A DNA stretch of 16,098 nt, taken from Prasinococcaceae sp. CCMP 1430 (Eukaryota; Prasinodermophyta; Palmophyllophyceae; Prasinococcales; Prasinococcaceae). The stretch spans positions 111,949 through 128,046 of the forward strand of contig RQSC01000056.1 of assembly GCA_013416795.1 (NCBI GenBank). The letters are read 5' to 3'. The notes beneath the pieces are model-generated. The model did no database searches. It worked only from the letters and a program-made list of their open reading frames with translations, and was not told where the DNA came from. The translations under genes were made by a program, and so were the position numbers. Below, one piece after another: positions 6,593 to 16,098 of this stretch. Numbering within the stretch: the first letter of the stretch is position 1; each line of letters begins with the position of its first letter.

Positions 6593-9500
6593 CTGCTCGG
6601 CGAGCTATGCCTGGCGTCGCCCCCCGAGTCGGCGCCGGCGGCGCTGCGGTCGTTCGTGCTCGACGAGGCGCGCGACCGGAGCGGCGAGGAGTTCAAGGCC
6701 TTCATGAGCGAGCTGTACGCGCGCATCCGCGCGCTCATCGAGGCGGGCGGCGGCGGCGGGCTGGGCGCCGGCTCTGCCGGGCGCAGCATGCCGAACAACT
6801 TCGGCATGGGCGCGCTCAGCGGCTTCCCGCCCGCCGCGCAGCGCCTGGGCGGCATCCGCGCGATCGACGCGCTGATCGACGTGCGCCTCGGCGAGGACTC
6901 GGGCAAGATCTCGCGCTTCGCCAGCTACCTGCGCGACGTGTTCCAGCCGTCCTCGGACGCGGCGACCATGCGCGCCGCGGCCATCGCCCTCGGTCGCCTC
7001 GCGCGCACGGGCGGCTCGCTCGCCGCCGACGTGGTCGAGATCGAGGTGCGGCGCGCCCTCGAGTGGCTGCACGGCGAGCACTCGGAGGCGCGCCGCTACG
7101 CCGCGGTGCTCGTGCTGCGCGAGCTCGCAGAGAACGCGCCCACCGTCTTCAACGTGCACGTGCCTGCGTTCATCGACGGCGTGTGGGTGGCGCTGCGCGA
7201 CAAGCGCCTGCACGTGCGCGTGGCGGCGGTGTTGGCCGTGCGCGCGTGCCTCGTCGTCGTTGAAAAGCGCGAGACGCGCTACCGCGTGCAGCACTACTAC
7301 CGCATGTTCGCGAACTGCGAGGCCGGGCTTGGCTCCAATGCGAGCGTTGAGTCCATTCACGGCTCGCTGCTCACCATCGGCGAGCTGCTACGCTACACGG
7401 GTGAGTTCATGCTCGCGCGATATGCCGACGTGGCGCAGACGGTGCTGCGGCATCGCGACCACCGCGAGCGCATGATACGCCACTGCGTGGCGCAGGTGCT
7501 GCCGCGCGTGGCACACTTCAGCCCCGAGCGCTTCGCTCGCGACTACCTGCCGCAGGCGCTCGCGCACCTCCTGGGGGTCATGCGCTCAGACAAGCCTGAG
7601 CGCGGCGTCGGCTTCTTGAGCCTTGCCGAGGTCGCGCAGGCCGTGGGCAGGGACCTCGTCCCGCATCTCAAGCCCATAGTGGCGCAGCTGCACGACGGCA
7701 TCACGCCCAAGCGCGGCCGGCCGTTCTGTCCGGAGGCGCTCACCGCCATCGGCGCGCTCACTGAAGCCATCGGCCGTCCGATGGCCGAGCCGTGCGCGCA
7801 GCTGCTCCCGCTCATGTTCAATGGCGGCCTGCAGCCCACGCTGGTGGACGCGCTCACGCAGCTCTCGGCGAGCCTGCCGGCACTGCTTCCCCTCATTCGC
7901 GAGCGCCTGCTGGACATGCTCAGCCTGGTGCTGGCCAAGCGGCCATACAAGCCCAACGGCGGCGTGACAGTCCAGCCCGCTGTGCCCGAGGCTGCGCCCT
8001 CAGGCGGCTTCGGTCTCGGTGCCCTGTCGATCGGCTCCTCACCCGAGCCGCCGAGCTCGGTACCGCACGGTGCCAACCTCGTGCGCCTGGCGCTGCGCAC
8101 GCTGAGCTCGTTCGACCTCGAAGCAGCGCCGCTGCTGGACTTCGTGCACGAGTGTGTGCTGCCGTACCTCGACGCAGAAGAGGCCGCCACGCGTCGCGCG
8201 GCCTCGGTGGCATGCTGCGCCATCATGGCGCGCGCGGGCGGCTGCGTGGCGCCCGCGAGTGAGGCAGGTGCTCGCAGTATCAACAGCGCCGCCGCTGCTG
8301 CGGGCGGCCTCGCGCACGCGAGCAATGGCGCCGCGACCGTCCTGCCGTCTTCCAAGAGCTCGGCCGATGCGAGGAGGGGCGCGAGTGCGCTGCGCCGCCG
8401 CGCCGCGCTCGTTGATGACATCATGGACCGCGTGCTCGCGTGCGCGGTGACAGACGTGGACGTCAACGTGCGTGCTGCCACCCTCGAGGTGCTGGCGGGC
8501 GAGGGGCGCGCTTTCGACGCGCATCTCGCGCGCGCGGCTGCGTTGCGTGCGCTCTTCGTGACGCTCAACGACGAGGCGTTGGCTGTGCGAGTGCTCGCCG
8601 TGCGACTGTGCGGTCGCCTGAGCTACCTGAACCCTGCCTACGTGTTGCCCGCCCTTCGGCAGCACCTGCTTCAGCTGCTCGAAGATCTCGAGAGCGCAGC
8701 AGACTCGAAGCACAGGGAAGAGAGCGCGATCCTGCTAGGCGTACTCATGCGCAGCTGCACGCGGCTCGTGCTGCCATATGTGGGCCCCATGCTGAAGGCA
8801 CTGGTGGCCAAGCTGCGCGCTGGCGCAAACATCTCGGGACGGCTGAGATCTTCTGGCGGCGGAGCGGGCGCGAACGGCGGTGCTGGCGGTGGCAGCGCGC
8901 GTGGCGTGACGGGCAGTGCCGTCGGCATCGTGGGCGTGGGTGGCGGAAAGGATAAAGGCGGCGCCTCTACTTCGGGGTCGCTCTTGGGCAGCTCGGCCGT
9001 CGGATTTCGTGGCTTGGCGCTCGGACAGGGCGTGTCCGCGCGCGCTGGCCCGGGCGTTGTCGCGGCCACGCTTGGCACGGTGGGGGAGCTCGCGCGCGTG
9101 AGCGGGCCCATCCTGCAGCCTTACGTCAGCGAGCTTCTGCCGCTGGTGATTGGCGCGCTGCGTGGCGATGGCGATGCCGCAGGCACGCGCGACGCTGCCG
9201 TGGCCACGCTCGGCCAGCTGGTTGCGTCGACCGGTTTCGTCATGCGGCCTTACATGGACTACCCCCACCTGTTGAGCGTGCTGCTGCGCATGCTGAGCGG
9301 CGACCTGCCATGGGCAACGCGCAGGGAGGCCATTCGATGTCTGGGGATCATAGGCGCGCTCGACCCAGCAGTGCACAAGCGCAACCTGCACGAGCTGGCG
9401 AGCGGCTCGCGCACGGTGATCAACGGTGCTGGAGGCAAGGCCAAGGCCAAGGCCAAGGCCGACAAGAACGGCGGTCGCGGACAGGGCGGTGGCGGTGGCG

Positions 9501-12500
9501 GCGGTGGTGGAGGCGGCATCGCTGTCACGGGCGATGGCAGCGACGGTGGAGCGCTGGCCGCGCAACAGGCCGCGGCTGCGTCCGCGCTCGCCTGGGCGGG
9601 CGGGGCGGACGGTGGCGCGGGCGCGGGTGGCGACGGCGAGGGCGCTGCTATGCTGGCGGAGCTACTGCCATCGGCAGGCCTCACCACGCTTTCCGGAGAG
9701 TACTATCCGACCGTGGCACTGAATGCGCTCATGCGCGTGCTGCGCGACCGGTCGCAGGGCCACCACCACATGATGGTCGTGCGGTCACTCATGTTCATCT
9801 TCCGTGCGCTGGGCCTGGGCTGCGTACCATATTTGCCGCGCATCATCCCAGCGCTGCTGCAGGTGCTGCGCACATGCGAGGGTGGCCTGCGCGAATTCAT
9901 CCTCAATCAGCTGCCTTCGCTTGTGGCCGTCATGCGCCAGCACGCGAGGCGATACCTCGACGACCTTCTGGAAGTCGTGCACGAGTACTGGGACGGCCCC
10001 CCGGAGCTGCGCCCGCATCTGCTGCGCCTCCTGGAGGAGCTGAGCGTGGCGCTGGGCGACGAGTTCCAAGCATACTTGCACACCATCGTGCCGCAGCTGG
10101 TAGGTGCCCTCGCTGAAGCAGAGCGCAGCGGCGACTTCAGCGCGGTGCCAGCGGTGCTGCACGCCCTGGAGGCGTTCGGGCGCTCCTTGTCAGAGCACTT
10201 CCACCTGGTCTTGCCTGCGCTCGTCCGCCTCTTCAAGAGCGGCGCCGCCGGGGCCGGCGCGCCCGTCCGCGTGCGCATCGACGCCGTGCGCTCGCTCAAG
10301 CGGCTGCTGCCGCACATGCCAGTGTCCGCCTTTGCGAGTGCGATCGCACATCCGCTGATCCGCGCGGTCGAGGAAGGGCCTGCGAGTGTGCGCGCGGCAG
10401 CGCCCGAGGCGCTCTGCGCGCTGGCTGCTGCGTTGGGCAGTGACTTTGGCATTTTCGCACCTTTGCTCCGCCGCGTGCTTGAGCGAACGGGGGTGAACCA
10501 CCCGCACCTCGAAGCGGCGCTTGCCGCGGCCGTCGCGGGGCGCAACCCGTGCGAAGTGCTGCCGCCGTCCTACCTGGGCAGCATGACGTCCGGTGGTGGT
10601 ATGGACACAGGGGATGCGGCGGACGGCACCGACGGCGACACGGCAGCGGCGGCAGCTGCGGCCAGCGGTGGCGATGGGAGCAACCTAAAGCTGGCAGTGT
10701 CCGAACAGAAGCTCCAGATGGCATGGGAGTCAAGCCAGCGCTCGACGAAGGAGGACTGGAGCGAGTGGATGCGCAACTTCGCGGTCGAACTCCTCAAAGA
10801 GAGCCCTTCGCCCGCTCTGCGCGCGTGCGCGTCACTAGCGCAGCTGCAGCCCCACGTGGCGCGTGACCTCTTCGCGAGCGCCTTCGTCTCTTGCTGGACG
10901 GAGCTGCACGAGGGCTACAAAGAACAGCTCGTCCGTTCGCTGGAGACTGCCCTCTCGAGCCCGACGTTCCCTGCCGAGATAGTGGCGACGATTCTCAACC
11001 TCGCCGAGTTCATGGAGCACGACGAGCGCGCGCTGCCGATCAATATCCGCACTCTCGGCGCGCTCGCGCAGAAGTGCAGCGCCTTCGCGAAGGCGCTGCA
11101 CTACAAGGAACTTGAATTTGGCAACAACACACCCACAGCCTCGACGGTCGAGGCACTCATCTCAGTCAACAACCAACTGCACCTCCCGCAGGCCGCCAAC
11201 GGCATCCTCGTGCACGCACAGCGCCACCTGAACATGGAGCTGCGAGAGTCGTGGTACGAGAAGCTGAACCAGTGGGAGCAGGCGCTCGCCGCCTACGAGC
11301 GCAAGGCGGCGGGGGCTGAGGACATCAAGCAGGCTCTGGAGGCCGCATTCGGCCAGATGCGCGCGCTCGCTGCGCTGGGCGAGTGGGAGCGCTTGGGCGG
11401 GCTCTGCCGTGACACGTGGCGCGGGGCGGAGCTCGTCGCGCGCTACGAGATGGCCAGCCTCGCGGCGACGGCGGCTTGGCACCTAGGCGAGTGGGAGGAA
11501 ATGTCCGAGTACGTGTCTGTGCTCGACGAGTCCCCTGCGGGCGGTGGCGGGGCGGGCGGCGGCATGCTGCACTCCGTCGGCGGGGCGGCAGCGGCTACCG
11601 GCGTCAACGCGGGAAGCCTCCGCCCGCTTCGTGTGGGCAGTAGTGTGGCCTCGGCGACTGGCCTGCCTGCCATGGGCTCGCAGAGCGACGGTGACTTCTT
11701 CCGTGCTGTGCTGGCGGTGCGATCTGGCCGTCTCGAGGCTGCGCGCGCACACGTCGATTCTGCGCGCGCTTACATCGCCACCGAGCTCGCAGCGGTTGTT
11801 GGCGAGTCGTACGAGCGCGCGTACGGCCAGCTTGTGCGCGTGCAGCAGCTGGTCGAGCTAGAGGAGTGCCTTGAGTACTCGGACCTCGAGCGGCAGCGGC
11901 TGCGCGAGCAACAGCGGAGCCATGGGGGCGTTCCTGCTGCCGCGGCCCTCGGTGAGGCTGCGCCGCCGGCGGTCCGGCAGGCGCTCATTCGCGCGGCTTG
12001 GCGTGAGCGCCTCGCTGGTGCCGAGCGCTCGATCGAGGTGTGGCAGTCCATCGTGGCCGTGCGCTCGCTCGTGCTACACCCAACGGCCGACATCCCCACC
12101 CACCTCAAGTTCGCGTCGTTGTGCCGGCGCGCGGGGCGCGCCGAGCAGGGCCGGCGCACGCTCGTGCGCCTCCTGGGCTTCGACCCAGAAGAGGCGCCGG
12201 CCGAGTCGCAGGCAGCGCTTGCGCGCGCTTTCCCCATCACTCGCGGTGGTGATCCGGCGGTCGCGCTCGCGTACCTCAAACACGTGTGGCACACCGGCGG
12301 ACGTGAGAGCGCCTTCGGAATGCTCCAGGCGCTGGCCGGAGAGCTGCATGCGCGCGCTGTCGGCGCGGCGGCGGCAGCCGCCAGCGGCACGCCCTATCAG
12401 GGTCCGCCACCCGCAAATGCGCAGTTGCTCGCCAAGATGCACCTCAAGCTAGGCATGTGGCGCTGGGCGCTCAGCCCAACGCTCGACGACGCGGCCGTCG

Positions 12501-14846
12501 CCGAGATCCTGGCGAGCCTGCGCTCGGCGACGGACAGCTCTCGTGGCTGGGCCAAGGCGTGGCATCAGTGGGCGCTCTTCAACGTGGAGGCCATGGACCA
12601 CTACTCGCGCGCCAACCCCAACGCCGCCGCGCGCCACGTGGCGCCCGCCGTAGCGGGCTTCTTCCGCAGCATCGCGCTGAGCGGGTCAGGCCGGACGCAG
12701 GGGGGCTCGCTTCAGGACATCCTGCGGCTGCTCACTCTGTGGTTTGAGCACGGCGCCGCTCCCGACGTCGAGATGGCGCTTCGGGACGGCTTCGGTCACA
12801 TCTCCATATCGACGTGGCTCGCAGTGCTGCCGCAGATCATCGCGCGCATCCACTCGAGCTCGCTCCCGGTGCGCACGCTCATCCACCACCTGCTCGTCAG
12901 GATAGGACGCCACCACCCGCAGGCGCTCATGTACCCGCTGCTGGTGGCGTGCAAATCTAGCAAGCCCTCGCGCGCCGCGGCGGCGATGGCTGTGATGGAC
13001 AACGTGCGTCAGCACAGCGCTCTACTCGTCGAGCAGGCGTCGCTCGTGAGCCAGGAGCTCATTCGCATCGCCATCCTGTGGCACGAGTCATGGCACGAAG
13101 CGCTCGAAGAGGCCAGCCGTCTGTACTTCGGGGATCACAACATACAGGGAATGCTGGCCACGCTCGCGCCGCTACACCAGCAGATGGAAAGGCAGGGCCC
13201 GGAGACGCTCAAGGAGATCGCCTTTGTTCAGGCGTACGGGCGCGAGCTGCACGAGGCCAACGAATGGTGCTCCAAGTACAAGCACACGGGGCGCGAGGCC
13301 GAGCTCAACCAGGCGTGGGATCTGTACTACCACGTGTTCAAACGCATCAACAAGCAGCTTCCAAGCCTGACCATGCTAGAGCTGCAGTACGTGAGCCCGC
13401 GACTGGTGGCCGCCAACTCGCTCGAGTTAGCCGTGCCGGGCATCTACACGGCTGGTGCGCCCGTGGTGACCATCGAAAGCTTCTCGCCACAGCTCCAGGT
13501 GATCACCTCTAAGCAGCGGCCGCGAAAGCTTAGCATCGTTGGATCGGACGGCCAGGAGTACTCGTTCCTCCTCAAGGGCCACGAGGACCTTCGCCAGGAC
13601 GAGCGCGTGATGCAGCTCTTCGGGCTGGTGAACACGCTGCTGGCGGACGATCCCGATAGCGCCACGCTCGACCTGGGCATTCACACGTACTCGGTGGTTC
13701 CGCTGAGCCAGAACTCGGGACTCATCAGCTGGGTGAAGGACTGCGACACGCTGCACTCGCTCATTCGCGAGTACCGCGAGGCGCGCAAGATCCCGCTGAA
13801 CATCGAGCATCGTCTGATGCTCTCCATGTCGCCCGACTACGAGCTGCTCACGCTGCTCGCCAAGGTGGAGGTCTTTCGCCATGCGCTCAACAACACCGAA
13901 GGCAACGACCTCGCGCGCATTGTGTGGCTCAAGAGCCGCTCGAGCGAGGTGTGGCTCTCGCGGCGCACCAACTACACGCGCTCGCTGGCGACCATGTCAA
14001 TGGTGGGCTACTTGCTCGGCCTGGGGGACAGGCACCCGAGCAACATCACCTTGGACCGCCTGACGGGCAAATGCATGCACATCGATTTTGGCGACTGTTT
14101 CGAGTCCGCCATGAAGCGCGAGAAGGTGCCTGAGCGCGTGCCTTTTCGCCTGACGCGCATGCTCATCAAGGCCATGGAGGTCAGCGGCATCGAGGGCAAC
14201 TTCCGCTCGACGTGCGAGGTCGTGATGGGTGTGCTGCGCTCAAACAAGGACTCAGTGCTTGCCATGCTCGAGACGTTCGTCCACGACCCGCTCATCAACT
14301 GGAAGCTCGTCGGCGACCTCGCGGACGTCTCCGGTGGCAGTGGCAGCGGGGGCCACGCCCACATGGGGGCCCACGCCGGTGTAGGGCACCACCAGAAGGC
14401 TCGCGCCGCCACCCTCGACGCTGTCGGCCAGGCAGCCGCTGTTCCCCCGCTCGCTGCTGCCAACGGCGGAGCGGAGCCAGCGGGCGAGGTAGGCGAGATC
14501 CTCAACGAGCGCGCGGTGGCCGTCATCCGCCGCGTGAGCGACAAACTGCACGGCCGCGACTTCGCGCCCGAGGGCGAGGTCGTCGAGCCGGGCGACGAGC
14601 TCGATGTGCCCGAGCAGGTGCAACAGCTCATCGAGCAGGCCACGTCAGACGAGAATTTGAGCCAGAGCTATGTCGGCTGGTGGTACGTCCTAGCGCTGTT
14701 GTTTGGATGCGCTCTGGCGCGAGCCCGCTTGCATTGCGCCCATGTTTTCAGCTCGATGTGTGCGCTGCAAAGCATGCCAGCGCGTGCTGACAGCACCTGA
14801 CCGCTCCGCTCCTCTGTGCGCACCCCGAAACAGCGCCTTCTGGTAG
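6593..14846 (+). CDS. TOR: Target of rapamycin (TOR) kinase, PIKK family, 5' exon not located
   Basis: Exons 6593-14682 and 14834-14846 encode about 2,700 residues, close to the usual 2,450-2,550 plus inserts. TOR is the Ser/Thr kinase of TORC1/TORC2 that couples nutrients to growth. The N-terminal HEAT region (from 6593) matches plant TOR strongly, for example TVFNVHVPAFIDGVWVALRD near 7143 and EKRETRYRVQHYYRMF near 7262. FAT runs from about 10990 to 12950. FRB spans about 13060-13365 with EEASRLYFG (Ser codon 13115) and AWDLYYHVF. The kinase spans about 13470-14310 with FLLKGHEDLRQDE (Lys codon 13574), GDRHPSN (Asp codon 14027) and HIDFGD (14078-14092). FATC starts near 14503 and ends QSYVGWCAFW once the terminal intron is removed. 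Gly/Ala/Ser-rich inserts lie at about 8820-9045, 9415-9700, 11530-11690 and 14326-14490. No ATG occurs in frame between the stop at 6122 and codon 6704, which is already inside conserved sequence. Confidence 0.96.
9437..9460 (+). repeat. Four tandem AAGGCC units inside TOR
   Basis: Four perfect AAGGCC hexamers encode a Lys-Ala repeat within the second low-complexity insert of the TOR HEAT region. They are followed by a run of GGN codons (9487-9516, poly-Gly). The tract is a likely site of length variation between strains. Confidence 0.85.
14683..14833 (+). other. Predicted terminal intron of TOR
   Basis: Donor TG|GTACGT begins at 14683 directly after the codons for YVGW and two bases (TG) of the next codon. 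Acceptor AACAG ends at 14833. CTGAC motifs at 14787-14791 and 14797-14801 place branch A 43 and 33 bases before the AG. Joining gives TG+C GCC TTC TGG TAG, encoding CAFW and stop, which is the expected FATC ending. Without splicing the frame reads a family-unlike 39-residue tail to a stop at 14798-14800. Length is 151 bases. Confidence 0.9.
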
Positions 14847-14896
14847 GGGAGACTGGCATAGCGTTGATCATTACACACTATAAACATACGTGTCGC
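14847..14896. other. 50-base gap between convergent TOR and RlmN genes
   Basis: Only 50 bases separate the TOR stop (14844-14846) from the RlmN stop (14897-14899 on the minus strand). The patch is AT-richer (ATTACACACTATAAACATA near 14870). The two transcripts must share or overlap 3' ends. No recognisable AATAAA was seen on either strand. Confidence 0.6.
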
Positions 14897-16098
14897 TCAC
14901 ACGGCGTCCCAACCCCTGACGGCGTCCGCGAGCCTCGCCGGCGGCTCGAGGCGCGGCGGGGCGGGCCAAGCGTACCCGGTTCCGCCGCTCCCCTCGACGT
15001 GCGCGCCCTCGCCCGCCCCGCTGCTCGCCGCCTGTGCCCGCGCCTCCTCCGCGTTCGCCTCCTCCCGCCGCCGCTGCTCGAGCTGCCCCAGCATGCCGCA
15101 CGCCGCGCTCTCGTCGTCGCCTCGCGACACGCGCACGGTCGCCACCACGCCGCGCTCGCCGAGCATCGCCTGGAAGGCGCGCACGGCGTCGGCCGACGTC
15201 GCCAGCAGGCCCGGCGCGCCGGGGTTCTCGTTGAACTGGATGAGGTTCACCTTGGCGCACACCGCGTGGCGCGCCAGCAGGTCGGCGAAGCGGTCGGCGT
15301 CGGCCTCCGAGTCGTTCACGCCGCGCAGCAGCACGTACTCGAGCAGCACGCTGTCACGTGCGCGCTTCTTCTTCTTCGTCCCGGGGCCGCTCCCCTCCTC
15401 CCTTGGGTAGAGCTCGGCGAGCGTCGCCATGAGCTCCTCGAGGCCGTGCTTGCGGTTGACGGGCATCAGCCAGTCGCGCGTCTCGTCGTCGGTGGCGTTG
15501 AGGCTGACGGCGAGCGCGGCGGGCGAGCGCGCGCGCAGCTCGCGAATCTGCGGCACGAGACCCGACGTCGACACGGTGACGCGCCGCCGCGGCAGCGCCA
15601 CGCCGGCGTCGTCCGTCAGGATGTCCACCGCGCGCAGCACCTCCTCCAGATTGTGCAAGGGCTCGCCCATGCCCATGAACACACAGTTCCACGAGCTCGT
15701 CCGCACCGGCGCCCCCGCATCCCCAGCGTCGTCCTCCCCCTCCTTCTCTCCCGCCTCGGCGAGCGCGCGTTCCTGCTCGGCGACAAAGCGCTTGGCTTCG
15801 ACCACCTGCTCTACGATGTGCGCCGCGCTCAGGTTGGCGCGCAGCCCCATGCGCGCCGTGTGGCAGAACTGGCAGTTCATCGCGCAGCCCAGCTGGCTGG
15901 AGACGCACACCGTGCGCCTGCCCGTGCGCTCCACGGGGATGATGACGGCCTCCACGAGCCCCTCCGCCGCTGCTGCCGAGCGCGCCTCGCCCCCGCTCGC
16001 GGCCGTGCGCGGCGGCTGCCTGAGGCGGAAGAGCAGCTTGGTGGTGCCGTCGGCGGCCGTGTGGGCGCCCACGCGCTCCCGCGCGCCGCCGCCGACCG
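14897..16098 (-). CDS. rlmN: RlmN-type radical SAM RNA methyltransferase (5' partial)
   Basis: The frame is open from the right edge to TGA at 14899-14897. The GTG at 16072 is not a start, because the frame continues upstream in the gene. Bacterial RlmN methylates C2 of adenine in 23S rRNA (A2503) and some tRNAs (A37) using a 4Fe-4S cluster and SAM. Numbering from codon 16072, visible motifs are DGTTKLLFRL (8-17), C56 (equivalent of E. coli Cys118), the radical SAM C63-x3-C67-x2-C70, GMGEPLHN (134-141), PRRRVTVSTSG (161-171), VSLNA (189-193), FNENPGAPG (280-288) and the catalytic C325 in ESAACGML. All catalytic cysteines are present. Roughly 80-100 N-terminal residues and any organelle transit peptide lie beyond the window. 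Species-specific inserts occur at about 20-38, 100-125 and 222-239, and a Glu/Ala/Gly-rich C-terminal extension of about 60 residues follows. The product is inferred to act on plastid or mitochondrial RNA. Confidence 0.92.
   Translation of the reverse strand, partial: VGGGARERVGAHTAADGTTKLLFRLRQPPRTAASGGEARSAAAAEGLVEAVIIPVERTGRRTVCVSSQLGCAMNCQFCHTARMGLRANLSAAHIVEQVVEAKRFVAEQERALAEAGEKEGEDDAGDAGAPVRTSSWNCVFMGMGEPLHNLEEVLRAVDILTDDAGVALPRRRVTVSTSGLVPQIRELRARSPAALAVSLNATDDETRDWLMPVNRKHGLEELMATLAELYPREEGSGPGTKKKKRARDSVLLEYVLLRGVNDSEADADRFADLLARHAVCAKVNLIQFNENPGAPGLLATSADAVRAFQAMLGERGVVATVRVSRGDDESAACGMLGQLEQRRREEANAEEARAQAASSGAGEGAHVEGSGGTGYAWPAPPRLEPPARLADAVRGWDAV

Noticed and set aside
7543-8568. 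Long minus-strand open frame (341 codons) and similar long frames opposite TOR
   Set aside because: They are antisense to conserved TOR HEAT sequence and consist of Arg/Ala/Ser-rich shadow translation typical of GC-rich DNA. No motifs were seen.
14683-14800. TOR frame continuing past GW into a hydrophobic 39-residue tail
   Set aside because: TOR proteins end within four residues of GW. A strong donor and acceptor explain the extra sequence as intron.
1-16098. Search for CRISPR arrays, insertion sequences, terminal inverted repeats, viral genes or rRNA
   Set aside because: No spaced direct repeats, transposase or capsid motifs, or rRNA-like sequence were seen. The repeats found are simple low-complexity tracts.

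Overview
This window looks like nuclear DNA from a photosynthetic eukaryote with a very GC-rich, compact genome, most likely a unicellular alga. Two chlorophyll-binding helix motifs (ExxNGRxxM) imply a plastid. A full-size TOR kinase and spliceosomal introns exclude a prokaryote. The TOR N-terminus resembles plant TOR, but I cannot place the organism by lineage; a haptophyte, ochrophyte or green alga would all fit.

Layout from left to right. (1) 82-1473 (+): 3' part of a gene for a thylakoid-type protein with two LHC/ELIP-like motifs, followed by an unrecognised polytopic membrane domain. (2) 1712-3046 (-): a PhnP-like metallo-beta-lactamase-fold hydrolase, converging on gene 1. (3) 3230-3509 (+): a single undetermined base next to a G-quadruplex-prone promoter, then an orphan acidic C-terminal coding piece, probably a gene cut by an assembly gap. 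(4) 3719-5400 (+): a PhoD-like metallophosphatase with a signal peptide, split by one intron. (5) 5401-6592: a long, less GC-rich stretch with TATA-like boxes, a CAT/CAG microsatellite and other simple repeats. (6) 6593-14846 (+): a nearly complete TOR kinase (HEAT, FAT, FRB, kinase, FATC). Its last four residues lie in a 13-base terminal exon. (7) 14897-16098 (-): an RlmN-type radical-SAM RNA methyltransferase that runs off the right edge.

The least obvious signal is the splicing. Simple ORF calling gives wrong ends for several genes. The splice sites share one grammar: GTA[CT]G donors, a CTGAC or CTAAC branch-like motif 30-47 bases before a (C)AG acceptor, and lengths of 137-151 bases for the three complete introns. 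Applying it restores the expected TOR C-terminus (GWCAFW), recovers the PhoD N-terminal domain with its signal peptide, and gives the MBL gene a plausible short last exon.

The genes do not form an operon or an obvious pathway. TOR (nutrient signalling) and PhoD (phosphate scavenging) are related in theme, but their adjacency in a eukaryotic genome is not evidence of a joint function. The best candidate for something undescribed is the LHC-motif/polytopic membrane fusion at the left edge.
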